The notes beneath the pieces were generated by a model, which was given only the letters and a program-made list of their open reading frames with translations, was not told the origin of the DNA and made no database searches. The position numbers and the translations under genes were made by a program. A DNA stretch of 64,000 nt, taken from Sulfitobacter noctilucicola (GTDB lineage Bacteria; Pseudomonadota; Alphaproteobacteria; Rhodobacterales; Rhodobacteraceae). Numbering within the stretch: position 1 is the first letter of the stretch; every line of letters begins with the position of its first letter. Positions 33,234 through 41,693 of the stretch are shown one piece after another. The DNA lies in assembly GCF_000622385.1 (NCBI RefSeq), contig NZ_JASD01000008.1, positions 2,666,001 to 2,730,000 of the forward strand, given 5' to 3'.

Positions 33234-34834
33234 TGGCTGAACAAATCCGCCCCCTTGGCGCACAGATATCCCATATGTTGAAAGATCGCGGGGTAGATGT
33301 CATCTTTGGCATTCCCGGTGTGCACAATCAGGAAATGTACCGCGGCATCGAAGAGGCGGGTATCCAGCACGTTCTGGCCCGCCACGAGCAGGGCGCAGGG
33401 TTTATGGCCGACGGCTATGCGCGGGCGACAGGCAAGCCAGGGGTGGCTTATGTGATCACCGGACCGGGGGTGTGCAACATCATGACGCCGATGGGGCAAG
33501 CCTATTCGGATAGCGTGCCGATGCTGGTAATCTCGTCATGCTTGGATGAAGTCGCGGCCAAGCGCGGGCAATTGCACCAGATGAAGGACCAGCGCGCCGC
33601 GGCCGAGACAGTATGTGACTGGTCCGAAGAGGCGCGCACCCCGCAGGCGGCCTATGCGTTGATCGACCGCGCTTTTATGGAGTTTGAAACGCGGCGTGCC
33701 CGGTCCAAGCATGTGCAGGTGCCGATCCAGCTTTTGGAGGCTGAGGCCGCGCCCGCGCCCGAAATGGCCAACGCTGAACTTGCCGGAGAGATGCGACGCG
33801 ATGCTTTGGCGGTGCGCCGTATCGCGGATGCGCTGATGTCGGCGCAGCGGCCCGTCATGGTGCTTGGGGGCGGTGCCACTACGGGTGCATCGCTCTATCC
33901 AAAGCTGGCCGAACAGGTGGGGGCTGCCGTCTTCACCAGCTACGCCGGACGCGGCATCATGCCGCCAGAGCATCCTCTGTCCTTCGGTGCCGTTCTGGCA
34001 CGACCGGAATCCGAGCGGGTAATCGCGAGCGCTGATCTGATACTCGTGGTCGGCTGTGAACTGGCCGAAGTGGACCTGTGGCGTGACAATCTGGGCGGTG
34101 ATGCACCGATCATCCGGGTCGATATTGATCCTGCCGTGCTTGCTAGCCAACAGCGCGCGCAGGACAGCGTTGTGTTGGGCGAGGCCTATGAGACGATGGA
34201 GGCGGTGTTGGATGCCGTTGAAGGACATGAGCCCGCAACCGGATGGACACCGCAGGAAATCACCAAGACCCGCGCCCGTTGGCGTGCCGAGACAGATGCC
34301 GAGCGGCCCGGTATCGTGCCGATTTGCGATGCGCTGCGCGATGCAGTGCCAGCCGACACCATGATCTACTCCGACATGACACAGTTCGCCTATGTGGCGA
34401 AAGAGGTATGGGATATGGACCGCCCCGCACATTGGCACCATCCTTACGGCTTTGGCACGCTGGGCTATGCGACCCCTGCCGCCATTGGCGGGGCAGTGGC
34501 GCGGCGCGGCAAACCCACGATGGCGATCATCGGGGATTACGGGTTTCACTATACTGTGCAGGAACTTGGCGTGGCGGTCGAACTCGGGCTGAGCCTGCCA
34601 ATCATCCTGTGGGACAATGGCAAGCTGGGCGAGATTGAGGACAGCATGGTGCGGGCACAAATTGCGCCCAATGCAGTGGTGGCGCGCAACCCTGACTTCG
34701 TGAAGCTCGCAGAGGCCTTTGGTGCACGCGCGGCGGCACCGCAGACGCTGGAAGAGATGCAGACGGCGGTTCGGCAGGCGTTCGACGCGGAGGGTCCGAC
34801 GCTCATTTATCTGACGCCGGCACTCACCGCGTAG
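33233..34834 (+). CDS. ThDP-dependent decarboxylase, acetolactate-synthase family (AruI-like)
   Basis: The product is 533 residues. The N-terminal ThDP domain has the catalytic Glu in ARHEQGAGFMADGYAR. The C-terminal domain carries the diphosphate motif IIGDYGFHYTVQELG ending at WDNG (GDG-N type, with Tyr replacing the second D-G spacer residue). It resembles 5-guanidino-2-oxopentanoate decarboxylase (AruI) of arginine transaminase catabolism more than anabolic acetolactate synthase, and no small subunit gene is adjacent. Coupling to trkH by an ATG/TGA overlap is unusual. The exact substrate remains open. Confidence 0.8.
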   Translation: MAEQIRPLGAQISHMLKDRGVDVIFGIPGVHNQEMYRGIEEAGIQHVLARHEQGAGFMADGYARATGKPGVAYVITGPGVCNIMTPMGQAYSDSVPMLVISSCLDEVAAKRGQLHQMKDQRAAAETVCDWSEEARTPQAAYALIDRAFMEFETRRARSKHVQVPIQLLEAEAAPAPEMANAELAGEMRRDALAVRRIADALMSAQRPVMVLGGGATTGASLYPKLAEQVGAAVFTSYAGRGIMPPEHPLSFGAVLARPESERVIASADLILVVGCELAEVDLWRDNLGGDAPIIRVDIDPAVLASQQRAQDSVVLGEAYETMEAVLDAVEGHEPATGWTPQEITKTRARWRAETDAERPGIVPICDALRDAVPADTMIYSDMTQFAYVAKEVWDMDRPAHWHHPYGFGTLGYATPAAIGGAVARRGKPTMAIIGDYGFHYTVQELGVAVELGLSLPIILWDNGKLGEIEDSMVRAQIAPNAVVARNPDFVKLAEAFGARAAAPQTLEEMQTAVRQAFDAEGPTLIYLTPALTA

Positions 34835-34835
34835 T

Positions 34836-34880
34836 CGTTTTCTTCGGAAGAAAACGGTCGGAAACTTGTGAAGTTTCCGA
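34836..34880. repeat. Two back-to-back perfect hairpins between convergent genes
   Basis: CGTTTTCTT-CGG-AAGAAAACG (34836-34856) is followed after one base by TCGGAAACTT-GTG-AAGTTTCCGA (34858-34880). Both are perfect stems of 9 and 10 bp with three-base loops. They lie directly after one stop codon and six bases before the other. Neither has a T-run, so they could act as RNA 3'-end protectors or as a bidirectional terminator pair. Confidence 0.7.
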
Positions 34881-34886
34881 TGTCCG

Positions 34887-36671
34887 TCACTCCCAGCAGC
34901 TGACCAGAACTGTCATGCCCTGCGCTGCAATGCGCAGATCGCGGGGGGCAGCAGCTCCGGTCTGCGCAGCAGCCGTCAACGATACGCCCGCCTGATCCGC
35001 AACTTGCGCAATGGCTGACGCATCAAGCGCAAAGCTCACATCTTCGGGCAATTGAGGGCCTTGATCCGACTTGGGCATCAGCATGCCGATCACGTTGCCG
35101 CTGGCGTTGAACACTGGACCGCCGGTGTCACCCTGCTGGGCCTTGAGGGACAGACGTTTGAGGTTTTCTTCTCCCTGCAGCCCGCGCACATCGGCCAACG
35201 CACCAAAAGTGAGGGTCGCCGCACTCAGCACGCCTTCGTAGGAGTAGCCGGCCACCGACACTTCAGACTGCAGACGCGGGGGCGTAAGGTTAAAAGCGGC
35301 AACCGCCAGCGGGGCAAGGGGGCTGTCCGGGCGCAGCAGGGCCACACCCGTGGAAGTGTCCTGTGCCACAACCTGCGCCTCGGTGTCGCCGTCCACGGTC
35401 AGGCGTGAGCAACTGCCCACAACTTCCGATGTGGTCGCCACGGTGCCATTGCTGTCGATGAAAAAGCCCGAGCGTGACAGCTTGGGCTGGCGCACCTGAA
35501 GGCCGGACACGAGATCGATTGCCTGTTCAGCCTCCGATCCCGCCGCAGGGTCAAGTACACCGTCAATGCGGGCAAAGGACTTAATCATCTCTGCCAGCAC
35601 ACGGCGGCGGCGCTCTTCGTCACCTGCGGGCCAGATGAGCGTAAAGCCTTTGACCTCACCGTTCTCAAGCGACACGCGTGTCTGGCTAATGATCGCGCCA
35701 TTCTCGCCTACCAGTTCGAAAGACCGGCTTTTGCGCTCGCGCGGGCCATTTAAGGGCACGATTTCCAGCGTTTGCATGATATCGTACAACCCGTGCAGCG
35801 TCGCCTGATCACCTGCCTGAGAAATCAGCAACACGCGTGCGCCGATATCGCCGCTGCTCTCGTAATGGGCAAAGGGTGCTTCGTAATGGGAGAACGCTAC
35901 TTCGGCGGTGGGCATCATCATTTCGATCCCCGCAGAAGTATCGCGCACCATTTTCAGGCCAAGACCATCCAGTACAGAATTGTACTGCTTTAGCAAAGTT
36001 GCCCGCTGGAGTGTCGTCAGAACGCCTGTAGTCTCAAAGTTGTTGGCTTCCTGCCATGCGGCCATCGAGCTGCGGGTGCCACGTCCGTAGGAGCCGTCTA
36101 TAGCTGCATTGTAGAAACCGGCCCATTGCAGCGCGATTTGCAAATCCTTGCGCTCTTGCGCTGTCAACGTCCGCTCGCTGCGCCGCGCTTCGGCGAGTGT
36201 CTCGTCAGACGGTTCAATGACAGGCGCTTCGGGCTCTGCATTAGGTGTTTCAGGTGGGGACGTTTGCGGGGTTGCTGTGGTGGTCTGAACGCCTGAAGGG
36301 GCATCCAGAACGCCGCGGTTCAGAACATTGGCCCCGACAGGCCAGAACTGCTGTCGAAACGCCTGCGACAACTGGATAAAGCTGTCACGTGGCACAATGC
36401 GCGAGCGTACATAGGTGCGCAGCACCTGCTCTGCATCCGCCCTGCGGTAAGGACCAACTGCAATGCCGTACCAGCCGCCACCAAGTGAAAAGCCGTTCAC
36501 GTCTTCCAGTTGGGCGGCATATTCTCTCGCGCGGGCAGTCGCCTCGGACAGGCTGGGCTGCGCTTCGATCTGGACCCAGACCACGTCTTCGGGTGACTGT
36601 GCTTGTGCGGTAGCTACAGTGAAGAAAAGGCCGGTCAAAATGGCCAGAAAGCCGAACAGAATACGCGTCAT
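34887..36671 (-). CDS. Secreted SPOR-like/peptidoglycan-binding protein with trypsin-like pseudo-protease domain
   Basis: The product is 594 residues. Order: signal peptide (1-24), a SPOR-like domain (about 30-100), a Pro/Thr-rich linker, a peptidoglycan-binding repeat (about 172-230, ending GRGTRSSMAAWQEAN), a middle domain (240-380) of unknown fold, and a trypsin-like domain (390-570). In the last domain all three catalytic positions appear changed. TTSEVV has Glu416 where His is expected, TGVALL has Gly442 where Asp is expected, and GDTGGP has Thr516 where Ser is expected. It should be a cell-wall-associated binding protein without protease activity. Confidence 0.85.
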   Translation of the reverse strand: MTRILFGFLAILTGLFFTVATAQAQSPEDVVWVQIEAQPSLSEATARAREYAAQLEDVNGFSLGGGWYGIAVGPYRRADAEQVLRTYVRSRIVPRDSFIQLSQAFRQQFWPVGANVLNRGVLDAPSGVQTTTATPQTSPPETPNAEPEAPVIEPSDETLAEARRSERTLTAQERKDLQIALQWAGFYNAAIDGSYGRGTRSSMAAWQEANNFETTGVLTTLQRATLLKQYNSVLDGLGLKMVRDTSAGIEMMMPTAEVAFSHYEAPFAHYESSGDIGARVLLISQAGDQATLHGLYDIMQTLEIVPLNGPRERKSRSFELVGENGAIISQTRVSLENGEVKGFTLIWPAGDEERRRRVLAEMIKSFARIDGVLDPAAGSEAEQAIDLVSGLQVRQPKLSRSGFFIDSNGTVATTSEVVGSCSRLTVDGDTEAQVVAQDTSTGVALLRPDSPLAPLAVAAFNLTPPRLQSEVSVAGYSYEGVLSAATLTFGALADVRGLQGEENLKRLSLKAQQGDTGGPVFNASGNVIGMLMPKSDQGPQLPEDVSFALDASAIAQVADQAGVSLTAAAQTGAAAPRDLRIAAQGMTVLVSCWE

Positions 36672-36827
36672 GCTAGAAGATACTCGTGTGATTTAAAGCT
36701 CAGCGCAGATAAGCAGCAAACCGCCTGAAACGCCATGGGCGCTGCGGCGATTTTGAGCCATTGATGTAATTGACGCGCAACAGTGTGGCCCGTAGGTAAG
36801 CCCTAACGCCAAAGAGAGGCCAAAGAG

Positions 36828-37766
36828 ATGTCGCAGACCGCCGAAAAACCACGTTCGTTCCAATCTATCATTCTGGCATTGCAGAATTATTGGGCCTCTA
36901 AGGGGTGCGCGATTCTGCAGCCGTACGATATGGAAGTCGGGGCAGGCACCTTTCACCCTGCCACGACGTTGCGCTCGCTTGGCACCAAACCTTGGGCCGC
37001 TGCCTATGTTCAACCCTCGCGCCGTCCCACCGATGGCCGCTATGGCGAGAACCCGAACCGCTTGCAGCACTACTACCAATATCAGGTGCTGATCAAACCA
37101 AGCCCGCCCGATTTGCAAGAGCTCTACCTCGGCTCGCTTGAGGCCATCGGCATCAACATGGACCTGCACGATATCCGCTTTGTCGAAGACGACTGGGAAA
37201 GCCCGACGTTGGGTGCTTGGGGCTTGGGCTGGGAAGTCTGGTGTGACGGTATGGAAGTCAGCCAGTTCACCTATTTCCAGCAGGTCGGCGGGCATGACTG
37301 CCATCCGGTCTCGGGCGAGCTGACCTACGGTCTTGAGCGTCTGGCGATGTATGTGCTGGGCGTCGATCATGTGATGGACATGCCGTTCAATGATCCCGGC
37401 TCCCCGATTGAGCTGACATACCGCGATGTTTTCAAGCAAACCGAAGAAGAATACGCCCGCTGGAATTTCGACACCGCCAATACGGATGTATTGTTGCGCC
37501 AGTTCGAAGAGGCGGAGGCCCATTGCAAGTATATTCTGGAGCAACCGGCCGAAGACCCGAAAACCGGCAAGCGGATTATCATGGCGCATCCAGCCTACGA
37601 CCAGTGCATCAAGGCCAGCCACATGTTCAACCTGCTGGACGCACGGGGCGTGATCTCGGTGACGGAACGGCAGGCTTACATCGGGCGTGTGCGGGCCTTG
37701 GCCAAGATGTGCGCGGATGCATTCGTGCAGACGGGCGCGGGTGGCTGGACCGAGGACGCAGCGTGA
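36828..37766 (+). CDS. glyQ: Glycyl-tRNA synthetase alpha subunit
   Basis: GlyQ carries the catalytic site of the heterotetrameric glycyl-tRNA synthetase. The product is 312 residues. It shows the blocks [48 protein letters not shown] and [19 protein letters not shown], as in the standard bacterial alpha chain. GAGG precedes the ATG. Unlike the common arrangement, glyS is not directly downstream; two membrane-protein genes intervene. Confidence 0.98.
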   Translation: MSQTAEKPRSFQSIILALQNYWASKGCAILQPYDMEVGAGTFHPATTLRSLGTKPWAAAYVQPSRRPTDGRYGENPNRLQHYYQYQVLIKPSPPDLQELYLGSLEAIGINMDLHDIRFVEDDWESPTLGAWGLGWEVWCDGMEVSQFTYFQQVGGHDCHPVSGELTYGLERLAMYVLGVDHVMDMPFNDPGSPIELTYRDVFKQTEEEYARWNFDTANTDVLLRQFEEAEAHCKYILEQPAEDPKTGKRIIMAHPAYDQCIKASHMFNLLDARGVISVTERQAYIGRVRALAKMCADAFVQTGAGGWTEDAA

Positions 37767-37845
37767 TGCGGGGTGCATCAAAACCGCACCTTTCGGGATG
37801 TGGCAGGGCGCATGCCCATGCAGCTTTGATCAAGGGCATGTGGTC

Positions 37846-38370
37846 ATGAACGGCAGAATTGCAGGAGTTGTCATCTTGATATCGGCAATCATCGCGGGCG
37901 CAGGTATGTATTATCTGCAAGTTTATGGCTTTTATGAAGCGGTCTACGAAGAGGACGTGCAGCTTGTTTCGCTCACCTCAGAGCAACCCGAGACGATCGT
38001 CTTTGACAACTTCCAGGCGATCGATGCCGAAAGCTCTCCGATCCGCTACCGTGCTTGTTTCACAACCACCCAGAGCCTTGCCTTCCTCACGGAATCCTAT
38101 GTGCTTGTGGACGATGTCGATCCGCGCAATGCACCCAATTGGTTTGATTGCTTTGATGCGGCTGCAATTGGCGCAGAGCTTGAAGCGGGAACCGCGCTCA
38201 CGTTTCTGGGGGCCAAGAACATCGAGTTCGGCGTTGACCGGATCGTGGCGATCACAGATGACGGGCGGGGCTATGTCTGGCACGAGCTGAATGATTGCGG
38301 TGACAAGGCTTATGACGGCACAATCGTCGGGGAAGAATGCCCCGGACGACCTGCTGACGCGTCTGAATAA
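37846..38370 (+). CDS. DUF6446-like membrane-anchored protein
   Basis: The product is 174 residues. One N-terminal transmembrane helix (residues 5-26) is followed by a periplasmic domain with Cys in YRACFTT, WFDCFD, NDCGDK and EECPG, probably two disulphides. The location between glyQ and glyS is typical for the roseobacter protein family numbered DUF6446, an attribution from memory. The role is unknown. I chose ATG 37846 because the hydrophobic helix starts there. Confidence 0.75.
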   Translation: MNGRIAGVVILISAIIAGAGMYYLQVYGFYEAVYEEDVQLVSLTSEQPETIVFDNFQAIDAESSPIRYRACFTTTQSLAFLTESYVLVDDVDPRNAPNWFDCFDAAAIGAELEAGTALTFLGAKNIEFGVDRIVAITDDGRGYVWHELNDCGDKAYDGTIVGEECPGRPADASE

Positions 38371-38387
38371 GAATCGCTAGACGGGAA

Positions 38388-38445
38388 CCAATGGTCGCTC
38401 TCAAGCGCTCACTCTAGGTGAGCCGTGTTGAGGAGCGACCATTGG
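38388..38445 (+). repeat. Nested 13-bp inverted repeat enclosing the DUF1206 start
   Basis: CCAATGGTCGCTC (38388-38400) and GAGCGACCATTGG (38433-38445) are perfect reverse complements. TCAA (38401-38404) and TTGA (38428-38431) extend the stem past one bulged G. Inside sits a second perfect hairpin, GCTCAC (38407-38412) with GTGAGC (38418-38423). The 3' arm contains the GAGGAG ribosome site and the likely TTG start of the next gene. Confidence 0.85.
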
Positions 38446-39272
38446 AAACGACATCACAGAAAACGCTGAAGTGGATCATGCGGGCGGGCTACGGCGCGCG
38501 CGGCGCGATCTATGTGATAGTCGGTGTGCTGGCGCTTTGGGCGGCAATCGGGACAGGACAGGCCGAGGGCACGCAAGACGCACTTGTTCAGTTGCGGGGG
38601 GCACCGCTGGGCCGTCTAGCGCTATGGATAATCGGACTGGGACTATTTGCATATCTTTTCTGGCGCGCGGTCGCGGGTATTTGTGACGTGGAGGATGAGG
38701 GCACCGACTTCTCCGCGTTCGTCAGCCGCACGCTGTGCGTGACAACGGGATTGATCCACGGTGCCATCGGCGTTTCGGTCATCGGATTGGCGCTGGGCGT
38801 TGGCGGTTCGGGTGAGGGGGCCCAAGGCTGGACGCAGACGGTGCTGGAATTGCCAATGGGGCGGATGATTGTCGCTATCGGCGCCGCAGTGCTCGCAATG
38901 GCGGGGCTGTATTACGGGCGCAAAGGCTGGCTTGGCACCTACAAAGACCATCTTGCTGCTTCCAAACTGACGACAAGAACCGATCCGGTGCTTAAGGCAG
39001 GTCTGATTATCTATGGGGCCTTGCTGGTTCTGGTCGCGGCCTCATACGGTTTTGCTGCATTCCACGGGGATGCGGCCCATGCAGGCGGTCTGGGTGCAGC
39101 GTTGACGGAACTGCGCGGTATGATTTTTGGTCGTCTTCTGCTTGGTGGTGCGGCACTTGGGTTGCTTGCATTTGCTATTTATAACTTTGTCGAAGCCGCC
39201 TGCCGGGTTGTGCCCAAAATCAGCGGTCCGGACGTAGAGACATTGGCCGCACGGCTGAAATCCGCAGGCTAG
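38442..39272 (+). CDS. DUF1206 membrane protein
   Basis: The product is 276 residues with about six transmembrane helices in three repeats. Each repeat has the DUF1206 opening of a Gly-rich Arg-containing turn, as in RAGYGARGAIYVIVGVLAL and LCVTTGLIHGAIGVSVIGLAL. I chose the TTG at 38442 because GAGGAG is 6 bases upstream; a GTG at 38418 in frame lacks such a site. Both candidate starts are buried in the inverted repeat at 38388-38445. Its role is unknown; the position is inside the glyQ-glyS cluster. Confidence 0.8.
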   Translation: METTSQKTLKWIMRAGYGARGAIYVIVGVLALWAAIGTGQAEGTQDALVQLRGAPLGRLALWIIGLGLFAYLFWRAVAGICDVEDEGTDFSAFVSRTLCVTTGLIHGAIGVSVIGLALGVGGSGEGAQGWTQTVLELPMGRMIVAIGAAVLAMAGLYYGRKGWLGTYKDHLAASKLTTRTDPVLKAGLIIYGALLVLVAASYGFAAFHGDAAHAGGLGAALTELRGMIFGRLLLGGAALGLLAFAIYNFVEAACRVVPKISGPDVETLAARLKSAG

Positions 39273-39350
39273 GTCTGGACGCTTGCGGGCAGGGCGGCTA
39301 TCCCACCTCGCAACGCCGCGCCGATTTGCGCGCCTACCAAGGACACCGCC

Positions 39351-41627
39351 GTGCCAGACCTGCTGATTGAATTGTTTTCCGAAGAAATCCCCGCCCGCAT
39401 GCAACGCCGCGCGGCTGACGATTTGCAAAAACTGGTAACCAACGGGTTGGTCGATGCCGGACTGACCTATGCATCTGCCGCGGCCTTTAGTACGCCGCGC
39501 CGTCTGACCCTGACGGTTGAAGGGCTGCTTGATGCCAGCCCCGCGATCACAGAAGAGCGTAAAGGCCCCAAGGCCGATGCGCCCGAGAAAGCGATTGAGG
39601 GTTTTCTGCGTGGTGCAGGGGTGACGCGCGAGCAGCTTGAAGAACGCGACACGCCCAAAGGCAAAATCCTGTTTGCCATGATCCACAAAGAGGGTCGTCC
39701 GGCAGCCGACATCATCGCCGAGGTGCTGGAACAGACCATCCGCAACTTTCCCTGGCCCAAGTCGATGCGTTGGGGTGCCGGTAGCCTGAAATGGGTGCGC
39801 CCGCTGCAATCCATCCTATGTCTGCTGAGCGCCGAGGATGGCGCAGAGGTGGTCGCGCTGGATGTGGATGGCATCAAGGCCGGCGATACCACCTATGGGC
39901 ACCGCTTTCTGGCACCCGATGCGATCAAGGTGAACAGCTTTGAAGATTACGAGGCCAAGCTTGCCCGCGCCCACGTTGTGCTGCGCCCCGAAGCGCGGTC
40001 GGAGACGATTTGGCACGATGCCACAAACATGGCCTTTGCCAGCGGAATGGAAGTCGTCGAAGACGCTGGATTGCTGGCCGAGGTTGCCGGGCTGGTCGAA
40101 TGGCCGGTTGTGCTGATGGGGCCGATTGCCGATGATTTTCTGGGCCTGCCGCCAGAAGTGCTGCAAACCTCGATGCGCGAGCACCAGAAGTTCTTTTCTG
40201 TCCGCAACACCAAGACGGGCCGGATCGAGCGTTTCATCACCGTGGCAAACCGCACCACGTCGGATGACGGAGCCACGATCCTTGCAGGCAACGAAAAGGT
40301 GCTGTCTGCACGTCTGGCAGATGCAAAGTTCTTTTGGGAGAACGATCTGCGCGTTGCTAAATCCGAAGACGGAATGGGCGCTTGGGTAAAGGCGCTTGAG
40401 AATGTCACTTTCCACAACAAACTCGGCACACAAGCCGAGCTGATTGAACGCATGGCCGTGTTGGCACGCGAGCTTGCTCCAATGGTCGGGGCCAATGCCG
40501 ATGAGGCAGAGCAGGCGGCGCGGGTCGCCAAGGCCGACCTGTCATCTGAAATGGTCTATGAATTCCCCGAATTGCAGGGCCTGATGGGCCGCTACTATGC
40601 ACAGGCAGCGGGCCTGCCGGATGCTGTGGCCGCCGCAGCAGAAGAGCATTATGCGCCTTTGGGGCCGTCCGACGATGTACCAACTGCGCCTGTCTCAATT
40701 GCGGTGTCGCTGGCCGAGAAATTCGACAAGCTGACCGGCTTCTGGGCAATTGACGAAAAGCCGACGGGGTCGAAGGATCCCTTTGCGCTGCGGCGGGCGG
40801 CGCTGGGGGTTATTCGGATATTGGTTGAGAATGATCTGTCTGTGCAATTGAGCACCTCGCTGTTTGGGAGCATCTTCGCTGAGAAAGATCCCTCATACCC
40901 AAAGCTACTCGAATACCTTGAAGAAATTCGGATTACTAAGGCAATGATGGAAACAGCTCCAGAATTGAAGATTGATAACCTCTCATGGGAGAAAATCAAA
41001 GAAATGGGCACGACTTTTCAGGCAATCGATGAAGCGGAAAAAAAGAAAAAGCCGATGCTTGAGGAAATAGAAGCGATAGACAGCCGGATTGCTGCGAAGA
41101 AGGCTGATCTGTTTGCATTTCTCCAAGACCGCCTCAAAGTCTACCTGCGCGACCAAGGCGTCCGTCACGACATCATCGACGCCTGCATCGCGATGGAAGG
41201 CAACGACGACCTGACCCTCCTCGTCAAACGCGCCCGCGCACTCAGCGAGACATTGAACACCGACGACGGTGAAAACCTCATCCAGGGTTTCAAACGCGCC
41301 AACAACATCCTCACCCAAGCGGAAGAGGCCGACGGCGTCGAATACTCCTATGGCGCGGATGTGAAGTTCAGCGAAACCGATGAAGAGCGTGCCTTGTTCA
41401 AGGCACTGGATGAGGCCGAGGCCATCATCAACCCCGCGATGAAGGAACAGGATTTCACTACGGCAATGTCCGCCATGGCTGCATTACGCGAACCAATTGA
41501 TGCGTTCTTTGATGCGGTTCAGGTGAACTCTGATAATGGCACCGTGCGGCGCAATCGTTTGAACCTGCTAAGCCGGATTCGCACAATCTGTACCTCGGTG
41601 GCTGACTTGACGCGCATCGACGGGTAA
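39351..41627 (+). CDS. glyS: Glycyl-tRNA synthetase beta subunit with an internal insertion
   Basis: GlyS binds tRNA and is needed with GlyQ for glycylation. The product is 758 residues. It starts at GTG with AAGGACACC upstream and the conserved MPDLLIELFSEEIPARMQ. It ends with the anticodon-binding region. Between RRAALGVIRILVEN (about residue 485) and DLFAFLQDRLKVYLRDQG (about 585), roughly 95 residues replace the short connector of most GlyS proteins. This block is Lys/Glu-rich (AEKKKKPMLEEIEAIDSR) and lower in GC than its flanks. The frame is intact, so the enzyme should be functional. Confidence 0.95.
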   Translation: MPDLLIELFSEEIPARMQRRAADDLQKLVTNGLVDAGLTYASAAAFSTPRRLTLTVEGLLDASPAITEERKGPKADAPEKAIEGFLRGAGVTREQLEERDTPKGKILFAMIHKEGRPAADIIAEVLEQTIRNFPWPKSMRWGAGSLKWVRPLQSILCLLSAEDGAEVVALDVDGIKAGDTTYGHRFLAPDAIKVNSFEDYEAKLARAHVVLRPEARSETIWHDATNMAFASGMEVVEDAGLLAEVAGLVEWPVVLMGPIADDFLGLPPEVLQTSMREHQKFFSVRNTKTGRIERFITVANRTTSDDGATILAGNEKVLSARLADAKFFWENDLRVAKSEDGMGAWVKALENVTFHNKLGTQAELIERMAVLARELAPMVGANADEAEQAARVAKADLSSEMVYEFPELQGLMGRYYAQAAGLPDAVAAAAEEHYAPLGPSDDVPTAPVSIAVSLAEKFDKLTGFWAIDEKPTGSKDPFALRRAALGVIRILVENDLSVQLSTSLFGSIFAEKDPSYPKLLEYLEEIRITKAMMETAPELKIDNLSWEKIKEMGTTFQAIDEAEKKKKPMLEEIEAIDSRIAAKKADLFAFLQDRLKVYLRDQGVRHDIIDACIAMEGNDDLTLLVKRARALSETLNTDDGENLIQGFKRANNILTQAEEADGVEYSYGADVKFSETDEERALFKALDEAEAIINPAMKEQDFTTAMSAMAALREPIDAFFDAVQVNSDNGTVRRNRLNLLSRIRTICTSVADLTRIDG

Positions 41628-41628
41628 A

Positions 41629-41658
41629 CGACCGGCGGGCAAACCAGCCCGCCGGTCG
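41629..41658 (+). terminator. Strong hairpin after glyS
   Basis: CGACCGGCGGGC and GCCCGCCGGTCG form a perfect 12-bp stem around AAACCA, starting one base after the glyS stop. It has no T-run, so it may work as a Rho-dependent or partial terminator, or as an RNA stabiliser. The next gene starts 36 bases later on the same strand. Confidence 0.6.
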
Positions 41659-41693
41659 CTGTCTGCGCTCTTGTCAGGCATCGAATAGACCCT

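Noticed and set aside
33536..34660. 374-codon frame opposite the ThDP decarboxylase
   Set aside because: Antisense shadow of a complete conserved gene; no motif found.
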